From positions 2,002,657 to 2,066,656 of the forward strand of contig NZ_KE356561.1 in the NCBI RefSeq assembly GCF_000415985.1: 64,000 nt of DNA. The letters run 5' to 3'. The notes beneath the pieces were generated by a model. The model did not search any database. It saw nothing but the letters and a program-made list of their open reading frames with translations, and was not told where the DNA came from. Made by a program: the position numbers and the translations under genes. This document shows positions 9,335-19,207 of the stretch, piece by piece. Each line of letters opens with the position of its first letter. Positions within the stretch are counted from its first letter, which is position 1. Source of the stretch: Haloquadratum walsbyi J07HQW2 (GTDB lineage Archaea > Halobacteriota > Halobacteria > Halobacteriales > Haloferacaceae).

Positions 9335-10521
9335 TCGCGCATCACCTCAGAACTCCCTGGTGTATCTGATTCAGAGACATTAATACCAACCGAGCCGAGC
9401 AACGTTTTGACTCGAGTTTGAATCGTGTCACGACCGTATTCGACACCCTCACGGAGTCCGTGAGTGCTGAGAAACACGTACATATTTTTGATTCCTGGAA
9501 GAATGCCTCGTGGGATAAACAGAATTGTCACCATCAGAATCAAGCCGACAAAAACAATGGCGAATTCTGAGGCATTAATCGAGAACCACTTGCGAAGCCA
9601 CTCAATAATGACTGTCCCGACAATAGCCCCAAGTAAGGACTCTCGTCCGCCTAGTGTTACCCAGACAATCGGAATCGTGGCAAAAGTAAGTGAGAACACA
9701 CTTGGGTCCACATAATTGCCCCAGTTGGCGTAGAATATCCCACTGAGTCCGGCTAACGCGCCTGCAAATGTGAATACAGCGAGTTTTACCTTCTTAACAT
9801 TGTAACCAAGCATTGCCGTTCGCTCCTCATCTTCACGGATCGCCACCAGTGAGTATCCGTATTTACTGTTGACAAGGACCCGTGAGCCAAGATATGCGAA
9901 GAGTAATACACCAAGTACGAACCAGTAAAATCTTGATCCTGAGAGAGTGAATGAGCTTTCGCCAACCCCGAGTGTGAAATTCTGAACTCCAGGGATTCCA
10001 TTAAATCCACCGAGTTTAACACTTCCAATTGACCATTGGGCGCCCGCTGTTTGTGCCATAAATGTCTCAAGCACGAGCGTCACGACCAACGTGAGGATGG
10101 CAACGTAGACATTCCGAACACCTCCATAGAACATGAAGTACCCGAGAATAAACGCTGACACTGTTGCAACGGCGATCGCAATTGGCAATGCGACAGTTGG
10201 ACCGATTGCACCACCGAGGTTGAGACTCACAACTGCATACGTATAGCCGGCGATTCCAAAGAAGGCGACCTGCCCGAAGCTGAGAATGCCGGCATATCCC
10301 CAGATGAGCGATAACGACAGTCCAAGTAACCCATAAGCAAGAAACAGCGAAAACTGACCCGCTGCGTATGAACCGCGGACAATTGGCTGGGCGATTAATA
10401 TGAGCAGTCCAACTGCAAAGGCTGCCCAGAATACCCGTGAATTACCCAGTGTATTTGGACCATTCAGTTTGCTGATAATGCCGTTGAGCTGTGAAGGGAG
10501 CATGTCTGAACTCAGTTTCAT
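9331..10521 (-). CDS. urtC: Urea ABC transporter permease UrtC
   Basis: The 396-residue protein is a LivM-type permease with about nine membrane segments and the conserved cytoplasmic loop ending in REDEERTAMLGYNVKKVK, the contact with the ATPase subunits. Segments AYGLLGLSLSLIWGYAGILSFGQ and FAGALAGLSGIFYANW are typical of the family. The N-terminal 30 residues are polar and cytoplasmic. It overlaps urtD by four bases and shares one base with the end of urtB, so the genes are translationally coupled. With UrtB it forms the membrane channel. Confidence 0.92.
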   Translation of the reverse strand: MKLSSDMLPSQLNGIISKLNGPNTLGNSRVFWAAFAVGLLILIAQPIVRGSYAAGQFSLFLAYGLLGLSLSLIWGYAGILSFGQVAFFGIAGYTYAVVSLNLGGAIGPTVALPIAIAVATVSAFILGYFMFYGGVRNVYVAILTLVVTLVLETFMAQTAGAQWSIGSVKLGGFNGIPGVQNFTLGVGESSFTLSGSRFYWFVLGVLLFAYLGSRVLVNSKYGYSLVAIREDEERTAMLGYNVKKVKLAVFTFAGALAGLSGIFYANWGNYVDPSVFSLTFATIPIVWVTLGGRESLLGAIVGTVIIEWLRKWFSINASEFAIVFVGLILMVTILFIPRGILPGIKNMYVFLSTHGLREGVEYGRDTIQTRVKTLLGSVGINVSESDTPGSSEVMRE

Positions 10522-11477
10522 TATTGTTGTTCACCCAATTTATTACGGATAGCGTTTGCAAGCCCTGTCAAACCACCCGGGAGGAGCCGGATGATGAGAA
10601 TTGCCGTGATGAGCAATGCGATTTGTCCGAAGAAATTCCCATAGAGATTTGAAAAAACCGCGTTGATCATCCCAAGGATCCCACCGGCGAGTGCTGTCCC
10701 AAGTAATACTGAAGATCCACCGGTGACGACTGTAACAAATGATTCAACGAGGAATGACTGTCCCATTCCTGGAACAATTGTTGCTGAAGGCGCATACAAT
10801 GCACCAGTTAATCCGGCAAGTCCAGAGCCAATGGCAAATGTGATTGTATACATTCGATCTGTATCAATTCCCATCGCTCGAGCGGTCTCAGGATCTTGAA
10901 TCGTTGCACGTGCGTGGACGCCAAACTTCGTGCGCGTGAATACAAGATACACGGAGCCAAGCACTGCAATCGCTGCAAGCAACAACAAAACGCGGTATCC
11001 AGAGTAGGTATATCCTGGAACTTGCCCAAGTGGAGTACCAATCGACCGCAATGAATTACCGAATATAATTCGGGTGCCCTGTGTCAGAATCAGCCCGAGT
11101 CCGAACGTGACGATCATCGAGTCTAACAGCCGACCATACAGCCGTTTGATGATGGTTCGTTCAACAATCGCTCCAAAAACTGCAGTGCCGAGTGCTCCAA
11201 GCAGCATGGCTACCGGCAATGGTAATGATGCAACATTGATAGAGAGGGTTGTAATGTAAGCACCCATCATGATGAACTCACCATGTGCGAGATTGATCAC
11301 ACCCATCATCCCGAAGATGATTGTCAGACCAATCGCTGCAAGTGCAATAAACGCAATACTATCTGCCATTTGCAGAAGCTGTGTCACCGGTACCCCAACA
11401 CTGTCGAGCCCTGTCAGTAGTTCAGCAATAAATAGTGGAGTCATACCGGTAATTTCAGCCAGACCCAATGACATCAA
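10521..11477 (-). CDS. urtB: Urea ABC transporter permease UrtB
   Basis: This 318-residue LivH-type permease has eight or so membrane segments. Typical stretches are IALAAIGLTIIFGMMGVINLAHGEF near the N-terminus and the cytoplasmic EAA-like loop TKFGVHARATIQDPETARAMG. It follows urtA directly, with no spacer, and overlaps the urtC start by one base. It is unusual only in lacking the long periplasmic N-terminal extension found in some bacterial UrtB proteins, which is normal for archaeal members. Confidence 0.92.
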   Translation of the reverse strand: MMSLGLAEITGMTPLFIAELLTGLDSVGVPVTQLLQMADSIAFIALAAIGLTIIFGMMGVINLAHGEFIMMGAYITTLSINVASLPLPVAMLLGALGTAVFGAIVERTIIKRLYGRLLDSMIVTFGLGLILTQGTRIIFGNSLRSIGTPLGQVPGYTYSGYRVLLLLAAIAVLGSVYLVFTRTKFGVHARATIQDPETARAMGIDTDRMYTITFAIGSGLAGLTGALYAPSATIVPGMGQSFLVESFVTVVTGGSSVLLGTALAGGILGMINAVFSNLYGNFFGQIALLITAILIIRLLPGGLTGLANAIRNKLGEQQ

Positions 11478-12788
11478 TCATCCACCCGCTTCGTCAAAGT
11501 ACTCAACCGGTGTGAATTGTTTTGTCATTCCGTCGTCCTCACCGGAAAGATCTATTCCGACTGTCTCAGAGAGGAACTGCTCAGGAATCTTACGTTGGTC
11601 TTCAACAGTAATATTATGCTCAGCATCACATCGCATGACTCGCATGTTGTGGGTCATATGATGGACCGGACCCTGGAAGCTGATATCTCCCTCTGGAGAC
11701 ATATCACCAGTAACTTCCATGCCACTTTCAAGAACGTCTCGGACAGCCTCTTGATCGGTCGTACCAGCTTCTTCAACGGCTTCTTTATACATATAAATCG
11801 AGAAGTAATTATTGATTGACTCCTCATTTGCGTAGCCAGCATCAGGGAATTTGTCGTAATACCGACTTACATAATCTTCATTTCGACTTGTCGGGATCTC
11901 TTCCATGTAATTAAATCCGCCATAGACATCTTTGAGTGCTGGCGCTTCGAGTCGTTTGTGTTGATACCCCTGAGCCATCACGGTTGAGGTACCCATTGGG
12001 AGCTCAAGCCCAGCAGAAGTTCGCTGATTCCAGAATGAGGAATGATTTGCACCAACCAGAATAGCCATGACAAAGTCTGGGTCAGCATCCTGAATATTAC
12101 TAATCGTTGAGCCGAAGTTCTGCACTGACAGTGGAATGAATTCTTCACCAATGACTTCTGCGTCATTTTCATTTGCAATTACTTTCACCCAGTCGGCGGA
12201 TAGTTGACCAAAATTATAATCAGCAGCAATGGTGTAGATACTTGACCCAAAGTTCTCAATCATGTATGGGACAACACTACCCAGTTGCTGGCGGGCTGTT
12301 GGTCCCATACAGAACGTATACTCATCAGCGACGCCGCCTTCATACTGTGTTGTATAGAAGTACAGCTGCTCGGTGCGGTCAATCGTCGGTCGGATTGCTT
12401 CCCTAGTTGCTGAGGAGTACCCAGCCCACAATGCATCTACGTCTTCCTGTTGGATTAACCGAGAGGTGAGTTGTTGATATCGTTCATTATCTGACTGTGG
12501 GTCAGGATCAAATAGTTCAATCTGTTTGCCCATGATCCCACCATCTGCATTGATTTCATCGATTGCTAGTTTGCTGGCACGCCACTTTGGTGTCCCGACG
12601 AGTGAAAAGTTTCCTGAGCGATCCTCAAGAACACCGATTTTGATTGTGTCACTTTCGGAGCTTCCACTTCCACCGGAACTACTACCACCACCGGACCCAC
12701 CGCCGCCAGAACAGCCAGCAAGTGATGCACCAAGACCAACCGCGCCTGTCGCCAGCACGGCTCTTCGGGACATACGATTATCGCTCAT
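11478..12788 (-). CDS. urtA: Urea ABC transporter substrate-binding lipoprotein UrtA
   Basis: The 436-residue product starts with a twin-arginine signal (MSRRAVLATG) and a lipobox LAGC at about residues 23-26, so it is a Tat-exported, lipid-anchored binding protein, the usual haloarchaeal arrangement. A Gly/Ser linker follows, then a periplasmic-binding type I domain starting IKIGVLEDRSGNFSLVG, with features of the urea/short-chain amide binding family (LYFYTTQYEGG, PSRNEDYVSRY-like region). It is the first gene of the urtABCDE operon. A GGAGG ribosome-binding site lies 6 bases before the ATG, which supports this start. Confidence 0.92.
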   Translation of the reverse strand: MSDNRMSRRAVLATGAVGLGASLAGCSGGGGSGGGSSSGGSGSSESDTIKIGVLEDRSGNFSLVGTPKWRASKLAIDEINADGGIMGKQIELFDPDPQSDNERYQQLTSRLIQQEDVDALWAGYSSATREAIRPTIDRTEQLYFYTTQYEGGVADEYTFCMGPTARQQLGSVVPYMIENFGSSIYTIAADYNFGQLSADWVKVIANENDAEVIGEEFIPLSVQNFGSTISNIQDADPDFVMAILVGANHSSFWNQRTSAGLELPMGTSTVMAQGYQHKRLEAPALKDVYGGFNYMEEIPTSRNEDYVSRYYDKFPDAGYANEESINNYFSIYMYKEAVEEAGTTDQEAVRDVLESGMEVTGDMSPEGDISFQGPVHHMTHNMRVMRCDAEHNITVEDQRKIPEQFLSETVGIDLSGEDDGMTKQFTPVEYFDEAGG

Positions 12789-12793
12789 TTAAA

Positions 12794-12822
12794 TTCCTCC
12801 ACAAATGAATCTCGTTTATATG
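12794..12822 (-). promoter_or_regulatory. urtA promoter and Shine-Dalgarno
   Basis: On the minus strand a TATA-like CATATAAAC lies at about 12813-12822 and GGAGGAAT at about 12794-12801, 6 to 13 bases before the urtA ATG at 12788. The strong GGAGG is uncommon in this window, where many first genes appear leaderless. Only the sequence pattern supports this. Confidence 0.5.
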
Positions 12823-13394
12823 TATTTGCAACGCATATGACAGAATTATTTTGCAAGCAACTACTCATTTCGATATGTTCTTGAAAATACCTACAAGATA
12901 TAAACCCTTCTAAGTGGCTTGAAATAAGTGGATATACGTCTAGGTATTCTTCTTTTTATTCATATATCATTATATTCTGACCGTATATCCAGCGTAATCT
13001 ATTCTGTGTCGTCGCCAAATTTACAAAAAAGTATTTTGATGTCTTCATATTTCCTATTCTAAACAATGTATCGATAGTATAGCTTAATGTTGTTTCTTAG
13101 TGTTGCGTTTCATACACTGATCTATCATCATATTTCTTCATATCGACACGCAATTTCCGTTCGTTGTGACATTATGATGTGCCACGCGAACGAAGTCCAG
13201 ACAGTATCCAGTAATATATCATATATTTTATGTAGTAGTGATCATCCGATCTAGAGATGTTAGCATATTCGACTCAGTTATTATTGCATCGGCTCTTATA
13301 TATCTAAATCAAACCCGATTGTTTCGGTTATGATGCGAGCTGAGTACAGGAAGAGGACAATAATAGTTTCAATGTATGCTACAGCGGTATTTGC
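12823..13394. other. Gene-free AT-rich spacer between urtA and nikR
   Basis: About 570 AT-rich bases with many stops on both strands. It lies upstream of urtA and downstream of nikR, so it may hold nitrogen- or nickel-responsive sites, but I could not identify an operator with confidence. Confidence 0.5.
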
Positions 13395-13847
13395 TCACTC
13401 GCTGGCGTGTGCGTCGGTGTGAGTATCAGTGTTGCGTTCGGCTTGGACCATGGCGAGCTTGACTTGATGCACACCTTCTAGTGGTCGAATCCGGGACAGT
13501 AATGCTTCAATTCGAGCACCCGATCCATCGACAGCAATGGACTCTAAACAGAGATGATCGCTAAGATGGACATGATGAACAGCAACAATCGTATCTGTAA
13601 AATCATGCTGAAGTTCACTCATTTCATTGGTGACGCCACTATGCTCGTGTTGATAGAGGACAACCACTGTCCCACTGAGAGTTTCCGATAGTCCGGTTTG
13701 TTGCTTGAACTCTGTAACAAATGCACGAAGTGCGTCCCGAGTTGCCTCCGAGCGACTATTGTATTCACCGGCGTCGACAACATCATTCAATTCAGACAGG
13801 AGATCTGGTGGAAGTGTTACGCTCATACGGTCAACATCTTGGCTCAT
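13395..13847 (-). CDS. nikR: Nickel-responsive transcriptional regulator NikR
   Basis: The 150-residue protein begins with a ribbon-helix-helix DNA-binding domain (residues 6-50: RMSVTLPPDLLSEL, then SRSEATRDALRAF), followed by an ACT-like metal-binding domain. The nickel ligands known from E. coli NikR (His76, His87, His89, Cys95) map to His81, His92, His94 and Cys100 with identical spacing (QHDF, HHVHLSDHLC). The C-terminal tail has extra His residues. It is divergent from the nickel ECF transporter genes and lies between the urea transporter and urease, so it probably represses nickel uptake when nickel is sufficient. Confidence 0.93.
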   Translation of the reverse strand: MSQDVDRMSVTLPPDLLSELNDVVDAGEYNSRSEATRDALRAFVTEFKQQTGLSETLSGTVVVLYQHEHSGVTNEMSELQHDFTDTIVAVHHVHLSDHLCLESIAVDGSGARIEALLSRIRPLEGVHQVKLAMVQAERNTDTHTDAHASE

Positions 13848-13937
13848 AAATGCAGGTTTTCGACTAACCGTTTAATTCTTCATGTGCGTGCAATTGAGTC
13901 GGAGTAACTCATAACATATTACGATAGTCTCGAAAAG

Positions 13938-13968
13938 TATTATTAAGCAGGTGTATCGTATATCGCAT
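13938..13968 (+). promoter_or_regulatory. Likely promoter of the nickel-transport operon
   Basis: A TATA-like TATTATTAA at 13938-13946 lies about 26-34 bases before the ATG at 13972, the spacing expected for a leaderless haloarchaeal transcript. The nikR gene diverges from here, so a NikR operator probably overlaps this region; I see no clear long palindrome. Confidence 0.4.
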
Positions 13969-13971
13969 AGA

Positions 13972-14628
13972 ATGCATATCCCCGATGGCTTTCTTGACCC
14001 GCTGGTGGCAGGGCTATTTTGGCTTGCTTCAGCGGCTGCAATCGGGCTTGCGGTAAGACGTGCCCGCGGCGAGCTCGGTGATGAACGCACACCGCTGCTT
14101 GGTGTTATTGCAGCAGGTATTTTCGCTGCACAGATGTTGAACTGGCCGATTCCTGGCGGAACCAGCGCACATTTTGTCGGTGGTGCCTTCGCTGGAATTC
14201 TGCTGGGACCGTCTCTTGGTGTCCTCGCGATGACCGCTGTTGTTACAATTCAGGCGCTTGTGTTCGGTGATGGTGGAATTATCGCACTTGGAAGCAATCT
14301 CTTTGCGATAGCTGTGGTTAATGTGGTAATCGGATATGGGTTGTTCCGAGTGCTCAGAGATACTCATGAATCAGGAGCCGCGTTTATCGCCGGATGGGCA
14401 GCAGTAATAGCCTCAGCACTCGTTGTCGCCCTTGGTGTCGGCTTTTCCTCAGCGTTCGCGTATGAGGTAGCCACAACAGTCACCATCATGGCTGGCGGTC
14501 ACGCGATTCTTGGAGTTATTGAAGGAGCGATCACTGCCGGAGTTTACGCATACGTCGCTGCTGCTCGACCCGATCTTGTTCCTACTCGATTTGAAAATAA
14601 GAATCCGTCTCCGGACGTGAGCGCATGA
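13972..14628 (+). CDS. ECF-type nickel (or cobalt) transporter substrate-binding subunit, CbiM/NikM family
   Basis: The start at 13972 gives the canonical CbiM N-terminus MHIPDGFLDP; the conserved N-terminal His2 belongs to the metal site, so an upstream GTG at 13951 is unlikely to be used. The 218-residue protein has about seven membrane segments, including IFAAQMLNWPIPGGTSAHFVG and EGAITAGVYAYV, typical of the S component. It overlaps the next gene by four bases. The neighbouring nikR and urease genes argue for nickel rather than cobalt as substrate. Confidence 0.9.
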   Translation: MHIPDGFLDPLVAGLFWLASAAAIGLAVRRARGELGDERTPLLGVIAAGIFAAQMLNWPIPGGTSAHFVGGAFAGILLGPSLGVLAMTAVVTIQALVFGDGGIIALGSNLFAIAVVNVVIGYGLFRVLRDTHESGAAFIAGWAAVIASALVVALGVGFSSAFAYEVATTVTIMAGGHAILGVIEGAITAGVYAYVAAARPDLVPTRFENKNPSPDVSA

Positions 14629-14921
14629 TGGACATAACGGAGTCGTGGCTGCAGCGAGCGGGTCTTATCCTTCTGGTGCTTGTCATAGCAGCCCCTATTT
14701 TCGGATGGACAGCTAGTACTGTCGGCTACGCCGAGCCACTCAACAACGCCGCAGAAACGACAGGTGCCACTGATGCGAGTGTGAGTCTTAATTCTGGTAT
14801 ACTCCCCGATTATACCGTTCCAGGGGTTTCAACTCCGCTTGGGACACTCATCTCGGCTGGAGTCGGAACAGCGTTGACACTGATCGTTGCTCTCGGCGCT
14901 GGTCGGCTTCTTGAGCAGTGA
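14625..14921 (+). CDS. Small accessory membrane subunit of the nickel ECF transporter (PDGLE-like)
   Basis: The 98-residue protein has two membrane segments (LILLVLVIAAPIFGW and GTALTLIVALGAG) flanking an outer loop with GYAEPLNNAAETTGA and LPDYTVPG. This matches the PDGLE/CbiN-like small subunits found between the M and Q components of nickel and cobalt ECF transporters. It overlaps both neighbours by four bases. Such subunits help load metal into the M component. Confidence 0.8.
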   Translation: MMDITESWLQRAGLILLVLVIAAPIFGWTASTVGYAEPLNNAAETTGATDASVSLNSGILPDYTVPGVSTPLGTLISAGVGTALTLIVALGAGRLLEQ

Positions 14922-15730
14922 CCGGTATTGTTGCTCAGTCTGTCGAGTCCATTACAGGTGCACTCCGGGCTGTATTCACTGCCGAGCAGATTGCCGAAAA
15001 TGATGGCTTTCTTCAACGACGTGACCCGCGGGTGACGCTGATCGCCGTTGCGGGATTTGCACTGGCGGTCATGCTTTCCCGACGAATATCAGTGACAGTT
15101 TGTTTCGGTCTGTTGACGGTCATACTAGCTCGCACATCAGCAGTTCCAGTAAGACAGTTAGCTAAACGATCAGCAGTCGTACCACTCGTATCAGCATTGA
15201 TCGTTCTCCCACAAGCGGTTATTATGCCTGGAGATACGCTTGTGTCGTTTGCCGGGATGACCGTTACTGTAGCTGGCGTCGAGTACGTTATTTTGTTCAC
15301 CCTTCGTGTTGGCGTCGGTGTCGGACTTCTATCGCTAATTGTACTCACAACACCGTTTTCGGAAGTAATCGCAGCAATGCGCTCACTACATATCCCAGTT
15401 GCACTTGTATGGGTCATCGCCATCACATACCGATATTTATTCTTATTTTTTGATGAGTTACAGCGGTTGGTTCTCGCACGAAACAGCCGGACAACCGGTC
15501 GCACCCGACTCCGCGGTGCATGGCAAGATGCGAGCCGTATGGCTGGTAGTTTTCTATTACGAACACTGAATAGAGGTGAACGAGTTGGTCGGGGAATGCG
15601 AGCTCGCGGTGGTGCACGCGCTCCATCACCGTATGGTCGATTACAACAGATTGATAGATACGATTACGCACTGCTCACTGTTTCAGCCGTTACGATTATG
15701 ATTTCAGGAGTGATTCGATGGAGTCTGTGA
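14918..15730 (+). CDS. ECF transporter T component, CbiQ/NikQ-like
   Basis: The start is GTG, overlapping the stop of the previous gene. The 270-residue protein has about five membrane helices and, near the C-terminus, the coupling motif RGMRARGG (family pattern ARG), which binds the ATPase in ECF transporters. The stretch VALVWVIAITYRYLFLFFDEL is typical of the CbiQ family. Its end overlaps the start of the ATPase gene by 13 bases. It is the energy-coupling membrane subunit of the nickel transporter. Confidence 0.88.
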   Translation: MTGIVAQSVESITGALRAVFTAEQIAENDGFLQRRDPRVTLIAVAGFALAVMLSRRISVTVCFGLLTVILARTSAVPVRQLAKRSAVVPLVSALIVLPQAVIMPGDTLVSFAGMTVTVAGVEYVILFTLRVGVGVGLLSLIVLTTPFSEVIAAMRSLHIPVALVWVIAITYRYLFLFFDELQRLVLARNSRTTGRTRLRGAWQDASRMAGSFLLRTLNRGERVGRGMRARGGARAPSPYGRLQQIDRYDYALLTVSAVTIMISGVIRWSL

Positions 15731-16518
15731 TCGACGCCTCTGGAGTACGACATGAATATCCTGATGGGACGACCGCAATCAAGAGTATTGAGATAACGAT
15801 TGAACAAAAGGAGCGGGTCGCAGTCATCGGAGCGAATGGGTCAGGAAAAACCACGCTGCAACTCGTTCTTGGTGGGCTTGTTGAGCCAACTGCTGGATCA
15901 ATCGAATTCTTTGAAACAACAACCGATGCCGAGGCAGTTCGAGAACAACTTGGAGTGTTACTACAGAATCCCGATGATTATCTCTTCAATACGACCGTTC
16001 GGGAAGATATCGAATACGGTCCAGCACAGTTGGGTCATGACCGGGCGACCACAGAGCGCCGTATCAAGTCGCTTGCAGATACACTCGGACTGGATGAGTT
16101 ACTTGATCGACCACCGTTTCGTCTTTCAGGTGGTGAGAAACAACGAGCTGCGATTGCCAGTGTATTTGCGTTTAAGCCGGATGTGCTTCTGTTAGATGAG
16201 CCCTTTGGCGCAGTCGATGCCACGTATCGCAAACGAGTTCGGAGTCTTCTCAGCAATCATACCGGTGCGATGCTGGTCTTTACACCATCGCTTGATCTAG
16301 TTCCGGCGATTGCCAATCGAGTGATTCTCATGAGTCAAGATGGGTCAATCGCTGCTAAGGGGTCCGTTCGTGAGGTGCTGACAGATCGTGCGTTACTGTC
16401 AAATCATGGGCTCCGACCACCACAGACGGTACAAATATTTGAAGGAGTGTTGCCAACCGCCGATATTCCACTAACCGCTGAGGCAGCCCGCAAACTCCTC
16501 GCAAGTCAAGAATTTTAG
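15718..16518 (+). CDS. ECF transporter ATP-binding protein, CbiO/NikO-like
   Basis: The 266-residue ABC ATPase has Walker A GANGSGKTT near residue 40, the Q-loop LLQNPDDYLFNTTV typical of CbiO (Asp pair contacting the T component), signature LSGGEKQRAA and Walker B VLLLDEPFGAVD. It is the last gene of the four-gene nickel uptake operon. It powers metal transport together with the T component. A 273-base AT-rich gap then separates it from the urease operon. Confidence 0.9.
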   Translation: MESVIDASGVRHEYPDGTTAIKSIEITIEQKERVAVIGANGSGKTTLQLVLGGLVEPTAGSIEFFETTTDAEAVREQLGVLLQNPDDYLFNTTVREDIEYGPAQLGHDRATTERRIKSLADTLGLDELLDRPPFRLSGGEKQRAAIASVFAFKPDVLLLDEPFGAVDATYRKRVRSLLSNHTGAMLVFTPSLDLVPAIANRVILMSQDGSIAAKGSVREVLTDRALLSNHGLRPPQTVQIFEGVLPTADIPLTAEAARKLLASQEF

Positions 16519-16791
16519 CCGACATTGTTTTATTAGCTATTAATCATCGATGTCGGAGAGAGTTTAGGGTTCATGTTGTCGATATAATTCAAAGATTTCT
16601 ATTGATTATCTATAATGAGGCTGATAATCATACGATTGATTATTTTAACCTTTCAATTTATTCGATGTTTCCTTATTACATCAGCGTGCTTCTAAGAGAA
16701 ATATTTTTATCATCCTTGTCCGAATTTCATTTTGTTATGATAGTTCATTCATCGACACGTAGAGATTGGATTAACCGAAGGGACTGGCGTC

Positions 16792-17175
16792 ATGAGTGAT
16801 ATTACGCCTGGAGAACTGATTCCGGCTGACGAACCAGTCGAGATTAATGTTGACCGTGAGACAGCATCGGTTACCGTTGAAAACACCGGTGATCGACCAT
16901 CTCAGGTTGGTTCGCATTTTCATTTCTTCGAGACAAATCCAGCACTTTCATTCGATCGAAAGAAAGCATACGGAATGCGACTCGATATCCCAGCAGGAAC
17001 TGCAATTCGATTTGAACCTGGCTGTGAGAAAGATGTTGATCTTGTCGCGATTGGCGGTGACCGGATTGTCAAAGGGATGGGCGGGTTGGTCAACGGAAAA
17101 CTCGATAATGACGAGGTACGCGAGCGAGCATTCGAGCGGGCAAGAAAGGCAGAATACATGGAGGCTGAACGGTGA
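16792..17175 (+). CDS. ureB: Urease subunit beta
   Basis: The 127-residue protein starts [19 protein letters not shown], matching the beta subunit, and contains [14 protein letters not shown] and [17 protein letters not shown], the family hallmarks. It has an acidic, slightly longer C-terminal helix ([19 protein letters not shown]). It is the first gene of the urease operon and overlaps ureC by four bases. A TATA-like ATTTTTATC at about 16701-16712 lies some 80 bases upstream, so a short leader is possible. Confidence 0.95.
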   Translation: MSDITPGELIPADEPVEINVDRETASVTVENTGDRPSQVGSHFHFFETNPALSFDRKKAYGMRLDIPAGTAIRFEPGCEKDVDLVAIGGDRIVKGMGGLVNGKLDNDEVRERAFERARKAEYMEAER

Positions 17176-18884
17176 GTCGAAAACTCTCTCGAGAAGCCTA
17201 TACTGACCTATTCGGTGCCACTGAGGGTGATCGATTACGACTTGGTGACACCAATCTGCTCGCTAAGATCGAAAGGGATCACAGCACATACGGTGATGAG
17301 GCAGTTTTCGGTGGTGGGAAGACGATGCGAGACGGCATGGGAATGCAGTCAGGGACGACTCAAGCGGAAGGCGCGCTCGATTGGGTCTTCAGCAATGCCG
17401 TTATTATTGACCCTATTTTGGGAGTCCAGAAAGGCGATATCGGCGTCCGTGACGGCAAGATCGCCGGTGTTGGCAAGGCTGGGAACCCTGACACGATGGA
17501 CGGGGTCGATGATGAACTCGTTATTGGACCAAGCACAGACACCGCACCGGCGGATGGGCTGATTGCAACACCAGGAGCACTTGATATTCATATTCATTTC
17601 AACAGTAAGGAGCTGTTCGAACATGCACTGGCTAGTGGTGTGACGACGATGTTCGGTGGTGGCTACGGTGGAGGTGCAACCACCTGTACGACCGGACCGG
17701 AGAATATCAAGCGATTCCTTCAGGCTGCCGAGGAATATCCAGTAAACGTTGGGTTCTACGCAAAGGGTAATTCAAGTGGTCCTGACCCAATCGTCGAACA
17801 GATTGAGGCTGGTGCATGTGGGTTGAAATTACACGAAGATTGGGGGTCAACGCCTGACGTCGTCGATACTGCTCTTACCGTTGCTGATGAGGAAGACGTG
17901 CAAGTGTGTATTCACACCGATACGCTCAATGAATCAGGCTTCCTCGAAGACACCTTCGACGCAATCGACGGTCGAACGATCCATACCTTCCATATTGAGG
18001 GAGCCGGTGGTGGTCATGCACCGGATGTACTCGAACTCATTGGCTATGATCACATGCTCCCGTCATCGACGAATCCGTCGATGCCCTATACAGTCAATAC
18101 ATTTGATGAGCATCTTGATATGGTGATGGTCTGTCATCATCTTAATCCAGACGTGCCAGAAGATGTTGCATTTGCCGAGTCCCGCATCCGTTCTGAGACT
18201 ATTGCCGCGGAAGATGTACTTCACGACATGGGCGCAATCAGCATGATGACATCCGACTCACAGGCAATGGGGCGGATGGGTGAAGTAATCACACGGACAT
18301 GGCAAACAGCACATAAAATGAAGTCCCAACGTGGACCGCTCCCGAGCGACGTGGGAACAGACGCAGATAACGCTCGTATTAAGCGATACGTTGCAAAATA
18401 CACAATCAACCCCGCAAAGGTCGCCGGCATCGACGATTATGTTGGCTCACTAGAGCCGGGGAAGATGGCAGATATCGTGCTCTGGGAGCCAGAGTTCTAC
18501 GGTATCAAACCCAAATACGTGATCAAAGGCGGTTTCCCAGTGCATAGTGAGATGGGCGAAGCAAATGGCTCATTAATGACGTGTGAGCCGGTGATGCAGC
18601 GGTCTCGTATGGGTGCAGTCGGTAAGGCAAAGCATGCAATAAGTACAACATTTGTCAGTGGAGCAGCGTATGAAAATGATATCGGCGATCAACTTGGTCT
18701 TGAATCGCGCGTACGCCCTGTTGAGGGAACTCGTGATGTTGGTAAAGAAGATATGCGACATAATGACTACGCACCAGAGGATATCGATATCGACCCACAG
18801 ACGTTTGAGGTCGAGGTTGACGGTGAACACGTCACCTGTGAGCCGGCTGAGGAGCTCCCACTTGCAAAACGGTATACATTATGA
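17172..18884 (+). CDS. ureC: Urease subunit alpha (catalytic)
   Basis: The 570-residue catalytic subunit starts with GTG at 17172. All residues of the di-nickel centre are present: His140 and His142 (DIHIHF), carbamylated Lys219 (GLKLHEDWG), His248 (CIHTD), His274 (HTFHIEG) and Asp362 (TSDSQAMG). The mobile-flap Cys321 and His322 (VCHHLNP) are also there. Length and motifs match active ureases, so the enzyme should hydrolyse urea to ammonia and carbamate. It overlaps ureB and ureA by four bases each. Confidence 0.97.
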   Translation: MSRKLSREAYTDLFGATEGDRLRLGDTNLLAKIERDHSTYGDEAVFGGGKTMRDGMGMQSGTTQAEGALDWVFSNAVIIDPILGVQKGDIGVRDGKIAGVGKAGNPDTMDGVDDELVIGPSTDTAPADGLIATPGALDIHIHFNSKELFEHALASGVTTMFGGGYGGGATTCTTGPENIKRFLQAAEEYPVNVGFYAKGNSSGPDPIVEQIEAGACGLKLHEDWGSTPDVVDTALTVADEEDVQVCIHTDTLNESGFLEDTFDAIDGRTIHTFHIEGAGGGHAPDVLELIGYDHMLPSSTNPSMPYTVNTFDEHLDMVMVCHHLNPDVPEDVAFAESRIRSETIAAEDVLHDMGAISMMTSDSQAMGRMGEVITRTWQTAHKMKSQRGPLPSDVGTDADNARIKRYVAKYTINPAKVAGIDDYVGSLEPGKMADIVLWEPEFYGIKPKYVIKGGFPVHSEMGEANGSLMTCEPVMQRSRMGAVGKAKHAISTTFVSGAAYENDIGDQLGLESRVRPVEGTRDVGKEDMRHNDYAPEDIDIDPQTFEVEVDGEHVTCEPAEELPLAKRYTL

Positions 18885-19207
18885 AACTTTCACCGAAAGA
18901 TAACGAACGACTGAAGATTTTCATGGCTGCAGAGCTCGCCAAACAACGCAAAGAACGAGGCGTGAAACTAAATCATCCAGAGACAATCGCGTATATCTCT
19001 AATTGGGTTTGTGAACGCGCTCGTGACGGAATGGATGTTGCTGAGATTCGTCAGGAGGCAACGAGTCTGTTGACTCGTGAAGATGTCATGGAAGGCGTCC
19101 CAGAAATGATTGATATGGTACAGGTCGAACCGACATTCGCAGACGGCACAAAACTCGTTACAGTGCACGACCCAATTCGTGGCGATACACGGGAACAAGT
19201 GGAATAA
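18881..19207 (+). CDS. ureA: Urease subunit gamma
   Basis: The 108-residue protein starts [14 protein letters not shown] and has [20 protein letters not shown] and the conserved C-terminal VTVHDPIR, all typical of the gamma subunit. In this operon it follows ureC, so the order is B-C-A rather than the common bacterial A-B-C. It shares four bases with ureC and one with ureG. Confidence 0.95.
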   Translation: MKLSPKDNERLKIFMAAELAKQRKERGVKLNHPETIAYISNWVCERARDGMDVAEIRQEATSLLTREDVMEGVPEMIDMVQVEPTFADGTKLVTVHDPIRGDTREQVE